Below are positions 7,883 to 12,778 of a stretch of 12,778 nt of DNA, one piece after another. The stretch covers positions 1 through 12,778 of the forward strand of contig JAOAFH010000009.1 of assembly GCA_026416355.1 (NCBI GenBank), written 5' to 3'. The stretch is from Clostridiales bacterium. Its GTDB lineage: Bacteria > Bacillota > Clostridia > Clostridiales > Caloramatoraceae. A program made the translations under genes and the position numbers. The notes under the pieces were generated by a model. That model had not been told where the DNA came from and made no database searches. It worked only from the letters and a program-made list of their open reading frames with translations. The number at the start of each line of letters is the position of its first letter. Positions within the stretch are counted from its first letter, which is position 1.

Positions 7883-7927
7883 TTAAGGTAGTGTATCAAT
7901 AATATCTTAAATGATACACTACCTTAA
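7883..7927. promoter_or_regulatory. long inverted repeat: candidate activator-binding UAS or end-of-gene hairpin
   Basis: Perfect 16-bp arms (7883-7898 and 7912-7927) flank a 13-nt spacer; the inner halves read GTGTATCA and TGATACAC. The repeat begins 18 nt after the stop of the surface-protein gene, a place typical of a terminator. However, neither strand has a T-run after it (AAAAGTATAG on minus, TTAAATG on plus). Its centre lies about 80 bp upstream of the predicted sigma-54 start, within the usual range for an enhancer-binding-protein site. It may serve both purposes. The structure is certain; the function is inferred. Confidence 0.65.
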
Positions 7928-7944
7928 TTAAATGATGATACTAA

Positions 7945-10900
7945 TTAGATGTTTTCTTTCTTCTTTCTAATTAAAAGTAGTGCTGTACCACATAAAATTA
8001 AAACAAAACTAAGTGATATTAATATATTTGCATCTATTAATTCTCCTGTCTTAGGTAAGTTATCATTTGATTCATTTTGATTAGTTTGTTCATCTTTGTT
8101 TGTATCATTTTCATCTGTATTCTTATTATCTTTATTCTTAAGATCTAATAACTTTGCTTCAAGTGCAATTAACTTGTTAAGGTTTATAATATTCGAATCA
8201 TTATTAGCAATATTTACTAAATTTCTTGCATTTTTTATAGCGTCTTCATCTTCTAATGTTAACTCCTCTACATCTGGTAGTGCAGCTATTGCATCTATTG
8301 CAGCTTGTTCTTTTGCATATTGATCTGCCTGTTCTTCTGTTACCTTTGAATCCATAAAAATTTTCATTGCTTCATTTAATTCATAAATTGTGCTTTCTAT
8401 TGCTTCTTTATCTGCATTTTCATCATTTAAAATATTTATAGCCTTATCTAATACAACTCTAAATTTAGATTTTAAACCTTCTAAATAATTTCCTTGTTTC
8501 TTGCCTTCCACTGCACTATTAAACAGATCTTCAACCATTAAAATGACAAGCTTTAAAGGATTATTTTCTAAATTATTAGATTGATTATAAATATCAACAA
8601 GTTCAACGTTAGTATAATATGTCATAAGTATTTTATCATATGTCCATCCTCTATCTGCTAAACCCTTTGATCCATATTGGCTCATACCAACTCCATGTCC
8701 ATTTCCTCCACCATAGAAAGTAACACCTGTTAGATTATTATTTTCATCTTTATTTATATCGAATGTAAAGAATGCAGATGGTAAAATGCTATAGTTTTTC
8801 AAGGAACTTGCATTATAATCTTGTGAACCACCTGTTGCTCTATATAAAACTACATCACTACCTTTAGTATCTACTGCTCTTGGTCTTATAAGGAATCTTA
8901 TATTAAACTCTTTAACTATCTTATACGTTCCAGTAGTACCAACTATAACAAGTTCTGTTATATTTCCTCCTTCTCCACGTTTAGCAACATACATATTAAT
9001 AATTTCTCCTATTCCTTCTTCAGGTATTGGTTTACTTATAAAGTTTCCATCTGAATCTTTTGTAAGTACAAATAGTGGATCAGCTTCATATCTTAATTTT
9101 ATATTAGCATTTATTGTATTTTGTAATTCTTGTTTACTTAAACTTACTTTCCATCTAAACCATGCTGAGTCTGAATCATATGCCTTTAATGATATATTTT
9201 TATAAAAATCCAAAATTTCCTTTTCATCTTGTGTGTTAATAGTTAATAATTTTGAACTATCTTCTGGATCAAATGTATAACTTCTTCCTATCAAATATGG
9301 AACTCGTATTCCTGGGAACATATTAGAAATTGGTTCTGACCATACTTCATGTTTTGCTGCACTATATCCTCCAGAAGTTGAATAATATCTGGCATCAACG
9401 AGTTGATTACCATTTTTCATAATCATTCCTTTTGTTTCATTTACTGCTTGAGTAGCAGTTGGGTTCTCAGGGGTGTTGTTATATACTTGGCTTAATGTGC
9501 TATCATCCACATGGAATCCTCTATCTGCAAATCTACTGCTAAAATAGTCTCCTAATGCATATGTTCTTGCTGCTACAGCTTGTGCCTTTAATGCTTCTAA
9601 TCCAAATGATACTGGCATTTCACTTGGTACAACTTGATATAAGTATTTTTCAATTTGTATTTCATTTATTAGATTTAATTTGTCACCATTCTTGGATAAG
9701 GTGATTTCTAAAATTCCTCTATAGGAAGGATTAAATACTGGGCTACCTCTTCTTAATGAAGTAACTGTTATTTTTTCATCCTCATTAACAGGTTCAGCAT
9801 ATAATCTATTCAATGTTTTATATATTAAATTTCCGTTTTTATAAACTGTTATTTTACCTTCTTCAACTTTTAAGCTAATTAAATCACTACTTAATATATC
9901 AAAACTAATATTACTTTTTTTATCTACTAACTTAAATCCATTTGCTGCCTTCATTTCTATATTAGAATAATCAAGCAAATTAATATCTGCTGGATTGTTT
10001 ACATCACTTCTTATTCCTATTCTTATTTTGTCTATTTTGGTTTCTCCATCAATTATTATTAAATCCACTTGATTATCTTTATTTAAATAAAAAGTTACAT
10101 TTTCTGCTCCAACCATAACATCTGATAAACTTCTTTCCACTACTTTATTATCAAGAATTTGATAAACAAGTACATCTTTAGCTATATCAAGATATCCTCT
10201 GTATTCAAGTTCAATTTTATTATTTATCATATCCTTTAGCATAATCTTTTCTTTTATATATTGAACCTTAGGATAAAATACTACTTCTGGTTGACTTTCA
10301 TTATGCAATCTATCAAATGCTGTCACAGCATAAACATACTGTTTATTTTTATCTGCTAAATTATCAACGAAACAATATTCCTCTTTAGTGTTATCCCTTC
10401 TTACTATTCCAACAATATTTGATGGATCTTCAATATTTCCAATGCTCTTTCCCTCAAATCTATATACTACATAGTATGTTGAATCATTATTTAAATCGTC
10501 TTTCCATAAGATTTCTATTTTGTTATCTCCTAATAGTTTATATGAAACATTTTGTACTTTATTTGGAGCTTTATCGTCAATCCAAGGCATTGTTGGAACA
10601 AAAGCTTTTGTTTTAAAATAGTCATTCTTTATCTTATCTGTAACACCCAAATTATTTAATCTTAATTGTTTTAAACTAAAGAAGGAGCTACCTTTTACCT
10701 CACTATATAATAAATTAAATTTAAGCTGATTTCCAATTTCATCAGGATTTTTCCAGTCATTATCACTTGAATTTATCTTATAATTTGCATGTCCTATATA
10801 TAAATGGCAATTTGTTCCCTTTACAACATCTGCCCACCAGTCAACAAGTTCTCCATATGGTGCAGCTGTAGTACCAAAAGCCCAATAAATTTGGGGAGTA

Positions 10901-11969
10901 ATATAATCAATCCAACCCTCTTTAACCCATTTTCTTGTATCAGCATATATATCATCATAGCTTGCAGATGATGTAATTGGTGTATGTGAACCTACACCTT
11001 CAGCACTACCTTCTGGATGTTTGTCATAATGTCCCCAAATACCAAATGGACTAATACCAAACTTAACATAAGGTTTGTTTTCTTTTATGCTTTTGATACT
11101 TCCTTTATTAGTGTATCAACATTATTTCTCCTCCACTCTTTTATATCAGTAAAATCTTGTCCATATTTTTGAAAGGTTTCTAAGTCTTCATTTGCATCTC
11201 CAAAATAATAAATTACTCCATTACTTGTAACTTTATATGGATAGGAATAATCATCAAAATGAATTGCATCAACATCATATTTTTGAACAACTTCAACTAT
11301 ACTGTCTTTTATATAATTAATTACTTCTGGTTCACCTGGATTTAATAAAAGTTTTCCATCAAATTTTAATACGTATTGAGGATGCATTTTAGCCCAGTTA
11401 TTATCTGCTAAAGTAGATAGTATTTCATCTACGGTTTTATTAGGTTCATATGTATTTGTTACTCTATATGGATTAAACCATGCGTGAAACTCCATATTTC
11501 TTTCATGTGTAACTTTAATCATCCATTCTAATGGATCCCAACCTGGATCTTTACCTTGTACACCTGTTAGATATTCTGACCAAGGATTTAAATCTGATTT
11601 ATAAAATGCATCTAATTTTGGTCTTACTTGAACTGTAATTGCATTAAAATTTAATTGTTCAAATTCATCTAATATCTTTAGGTACTCTTGTTTAAACTCT
11701 TCTTCACTTAAACCTGGTCTACTTGGAAAATCTAAATTTGTAATAGTTGATACCCAAGCTGTCCTAAACTGTCTTTTAAGCTGCTGATAATCTTTGGGTA
11801 TATAAACATCTTGTCCATGGATTTGAATAGGTGTTTGAGTACCATATTTATATAGTGGTACTACTTCACCATTATAAGCCTTTACCTTATACTGTCCTAA
11901 ATTAAACATAGAAAAAAACATTAAAAATGTCATTAATCTTGAAAGTAGTCTAATTTTGGCCTTACTCAT
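7945..11969 (-). CDS. LPXTG-anchored GHL10 (YngK-like) + SpoIID-domain cell-wall hydrolase, with one frameshift
   Basis: Two reading frames, 11969-11085 and 11084-7945, join into one 1341-residue protein if one A is restored near 11091. Domains on the restored protein: signal peptide (1-31, cleavage after VKA); GHL10/DUF187 glycosidase (about 65-390) with QVRPKLDAFY, FHAWFNPYRV, AIHFDDYSYPY (235-245), GISPFGIW and YITPQIYW; Fn3-like domain (about 470-565); SpoIID/LytB-type domain (about 765-1125) with VVPSEMP, its likely catalytic Glu784, then EALKAQAVAARTYAL and GHGVGMSQYG (1091-1100); FIVAR-like helices (about 1170-1280); LPKTG (1305-1309), a membrane helix and RKKKENI. It should be exported and fixed to the wall by sortase. 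SpoIID cuts denuded peptidoglycan to anhydroMurNAc products; the GHL10 relative DigH of E. coli also acts on denuded strands. AAGGGGGG precedes the ATG. As written, translation would stop after 294 residues. Confidence 0.92.
11085..11094 (-). other. frameshift site in the surface-hydrolase gene
   Basis: On the minus strand TCAAAAGCATAA gives SKA-stop in the first frame. One extra A in the A-run (11091-11094) would give SKSIKENKPYVKFGISPFGIW, which restores a conserved GHL10 segment. Total length then becomes 4026 nt, exactly 1342 codons with the stop. The other 1047 codons contain no further stop. A single-base deletion in a short homopolymer is the simplest reading. It could be a sequencing or assembly error, a recent mutation, or less likely programmed slippage. 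Confidence 0.9.
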
Positions 11970-12002
11970 TTTTATCCCCCCTTAACAAATTTAACATTTT
12001 TA

Positions 12003-12020
12003 AAGCAAATATCATACCAA
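12003..12020 (-). promoter_or_regulatory. candidate sigma-54 promoter of the surface-hydrolase gene
   Basis: The minus strand reads TTGGTATGATATTTGCTT. The invariant GG (12018-12017) and GC (12006-12005) are 10 nt apart, as in the PTS promoter, and the last eight bases ATTTGCTT are identical in both. The two differ from consensus at two bases of the -24 box (TGGTATG instead of TGGCACG). Transcription would start near 11993, about 24 nt before the ATG. The same bases can be read as an extended -10 for sigma-A (TGGTATGAT with a weak TTCAAA at 12034-12039), so the call is less sure than the PTS promoter. Confidence 0.6.
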
Positions 12021-12123
12021 AAATTTTATAATTTTTGAATCATTGTAATTTAAGTAAAATTATATTCTAAATGGAATTTTTTATACATTTTGAATCTATA
12101 TTTTGATACAAATAATTATTATT

Positions 12124-12146
12124 TTTTATTGAATTATTCAATAAAA
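12124..12146. repeat. perfect AT-rich palindrome
   Basis: TTTTATTGAA and TTCAATAAAA form 10-bp perfect arms around a 3-nt centre. It lies about 140 bp upstream of the predicted start of the surface-hydrolase transcript, in the range of an enhancer or operator site. In such AT-rich sequence it could also arise by chance. As RNA the stem would be weak, so a terminator role is unlikely, although CTTTTTTT follows on the plus strand. Confidence 0.45.
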
Positions 12147-12307
12147 GCTTTTTTTCTGCGATAATGTATATTTTTATAAAAACTTTGATACACAAAATTA
12201 ATTAGATTTCTATTAATAAATTCAAATTAATTTTAAAAAGTCTATGAACATTTATAAAAACACATTTATTAATCTTTAAAATAAAATTTTATTTTATAAA
12301 ACTAAAA

Positions 12308-12334
12308 GCCCTATGACTTAAAATATCATAGGGC
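12308..12334 (-). terminator. rho-independent terminator of the iron alcohol dehydrogenase gene
   Basis: GCCCTATGA (12308-12316) and TCATAGGGC (12326-12334) form a perfect 9-bp stem with a 9-nt loop. On the minus strand the stem is followed by TTTTAGTTTTAT. It lies about 40 nt after the dehydrogenase stop and separates that gene from the surface-hydrolase gene. Confidence 0.9.
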
Positions 12335-12375
12335 AAATTGAATTATATAATATTCTTATACATTTCGAACCTTCT

Positions 12376-12778
12376 TTATAGTGAATCCTCATATATCCTT
12401 CTTATTGTCTCCCTTGTAGCTGGGATTGGTGCCATACTTAAAAGTAAATCAAGGCTTGGTGTATTCATTGCAAGGTCTGTTAATTTATCTAAGTCCTCTT
12501 CACTAAATCCTAAATCAGTTAACTTTTCAACAAGTCCCATTTGATTTAACCAATTTTCCATCGCTTCTGCTGCATATTCTGCCTCACCTGGAACACCAAT
12601 TAAATCTGGGGCAATAGGAGATAATATGTCTGCTAAAACCTCAGAACAAGCTGGATAAATATGCTTAATAACAGCAGGAAGAAGCATTCCAAGGCCTAAT
12701 CCGTGGGCAAGTTCTGGTTTTACAGCACTTAATGGATGTTCTAATGCATGTGTAAAGTGTAAAAGACCATTATCAAAG
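12376..12778 (-). CDS. iron-containing alcohol dehydrogenase, C-terminal part (gene starts beyond the right edge)
   Basis: The last 133 residues of a group III, metal-dependent NAD(P)H alcohol dehydrogenase, a cytoplasmic enzyme that interconverts alcohols and aldehydes or ketones. The visible part starts inside the helical metal-binding domain: HFTHALEHPLSAVKPELAHG contains His10, His14 and His25 of the fragment, where the first and last match the usual iron ligands of the family (His263 and His277 in FucO). GLGLGMLLPAVIKHIYP and a helical C-terminal region follow, ending in RETIRRIYEDSL. The nucleotide-binding half and remaining metal ligands lie outside the window, so the substrate (for example butanol or a diol) cannot be judged. 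A terminator follows about 40 nt after the stop, so it is probably a separate unit from the PTS and cell-wall genes. Confidence 0.92.
   Translation of the reverse strand, partial: FDNGLLHFTHALEHPLSAVKPELAHGLGLGMLLPAVIKHIYPACSEVLADILSPIAPDLIGVPGEAEYAAEAMENWLNQMGLVEKLTDLGFSEEDLDKLTDLAMNTPSLDLLLSMAPIPATRETIRRIYEDSL

Larger units (their letters stand above)
11970..12307. other. AT-rich intergenic region upstream of the surface-hydrolase gene
   Basis: About 340 bp with very low G+C and no believable gene on either strand. It holds the ribosome site AAGGGGGG just before 11969, the sigma-54-like element at 12003-12020, two minus-strand half-sites (TTGTATCA at 12111-12104 and GTGTATCA at 12193-12186), and an AT-only palindrome at 12124-12146. 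The leading end carries the T-tract of the terminator at 12308. Its unusual length for this compact region fits an enhancer-dependent promoter. Confidence 0.7.

Noticed and set aside
7945..10650. A separate 901-residue protein starting at a TTG codon
   Set aside because: The frame is open far upstream of the TTG and encodes the second half of the GHL10 domain, so this is the downstream part of the frameshifted gene and not a gene with its own start.
1..12778. Search for CRISPR arrays, tRNA or rRNA genes, insertion sequences and classical riboswitches
   Set aside because: No spaced direct repeats, cloverleaf segments, transposase-like frames or recognisable riboswitch cores were seen by eye; leader regions are too short except for 11970-12307, which is nearly all A and T.

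Overview
The window is AT-rich, and every convincing gene lies on the minus strand, so transcription runs from high to low coordinates. Low G+C, purine-rich ribosome binding sites (GGAGG, GGGGG), a PRD-type sigma-54 activator, an LPXTG-anchored surface protein, a SpoIID-type domain and a clostridial-type iron alcohol dehydrogenase all point to a low-GC Firmicute of the Clostridia. The genus cannot be fixed from the sequence.

Layout in transcription order: (1) the 3' end of an iron-containing alcohol dehydrogenase (12778-12376), closed by a rho-independent terminator (12334-12308). (2) A 338-bp AT-rich intergenic region (12307-11970) that ends in a sigma-54-like -24/-12 element. (3) One very large surface-protein gene (11969-7945), broken by a one-base frameshift near 11091-11094. 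When restored it encodes a 1341-residue protein: signal peptide, GHL10/YngK glycosidase, Fn3-like domain, SpoIID lytic-transglycosylase domain, FIVAR-like helices, LPKTG sortase anchor. (4) A 16-bp-arm inverted repeat (7927-7883) and a near-perfect sigma-54 promoter (7852-7835). (5) A tightly spaced operon: PTS lactose/cellobiose-family IIB, IIC, a GH4 6-phospho-beta-glycosidase, IIA, a small three-helix membrane protein, a LevR/CelR-type sigma-54 activator, a BadF/NAGK-type amino-sugar kinase (MurK-like), and the start of anhydro-N-acetylmuramic acid kinase (AnmK), which runs off the left edge.

On its own the PTS part would be called a cellobiose operon. Read together, the neighbours suggest peptidoglycan sugars. 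GHL10 and SpoIID domains are both linked in known relatives to cleavage of peptide-free (denuded) peptidoglycan glycans. SpoIID-type cleavage leaves 1,6-anhydroMurNAc ends. The PTS could import and phosphorylate the resulting disaccharide, the GH4 enzyme could split the phosphodisaccharide, and AnmK and the NAGK/MurK-like kinase could phosphorylate the released anhMurNAc, MurNAc or GlcNAc. The surface hydrolase and the PTS operon each carry a sigma-54-type promoter of the same spacing, and the operon encodes a matching PRD-containing activator. This would make a sigma-54-controlled system for harvesting and recycling cell-wall glycans. The parts are seen in the sequence; the assembled function is inference.
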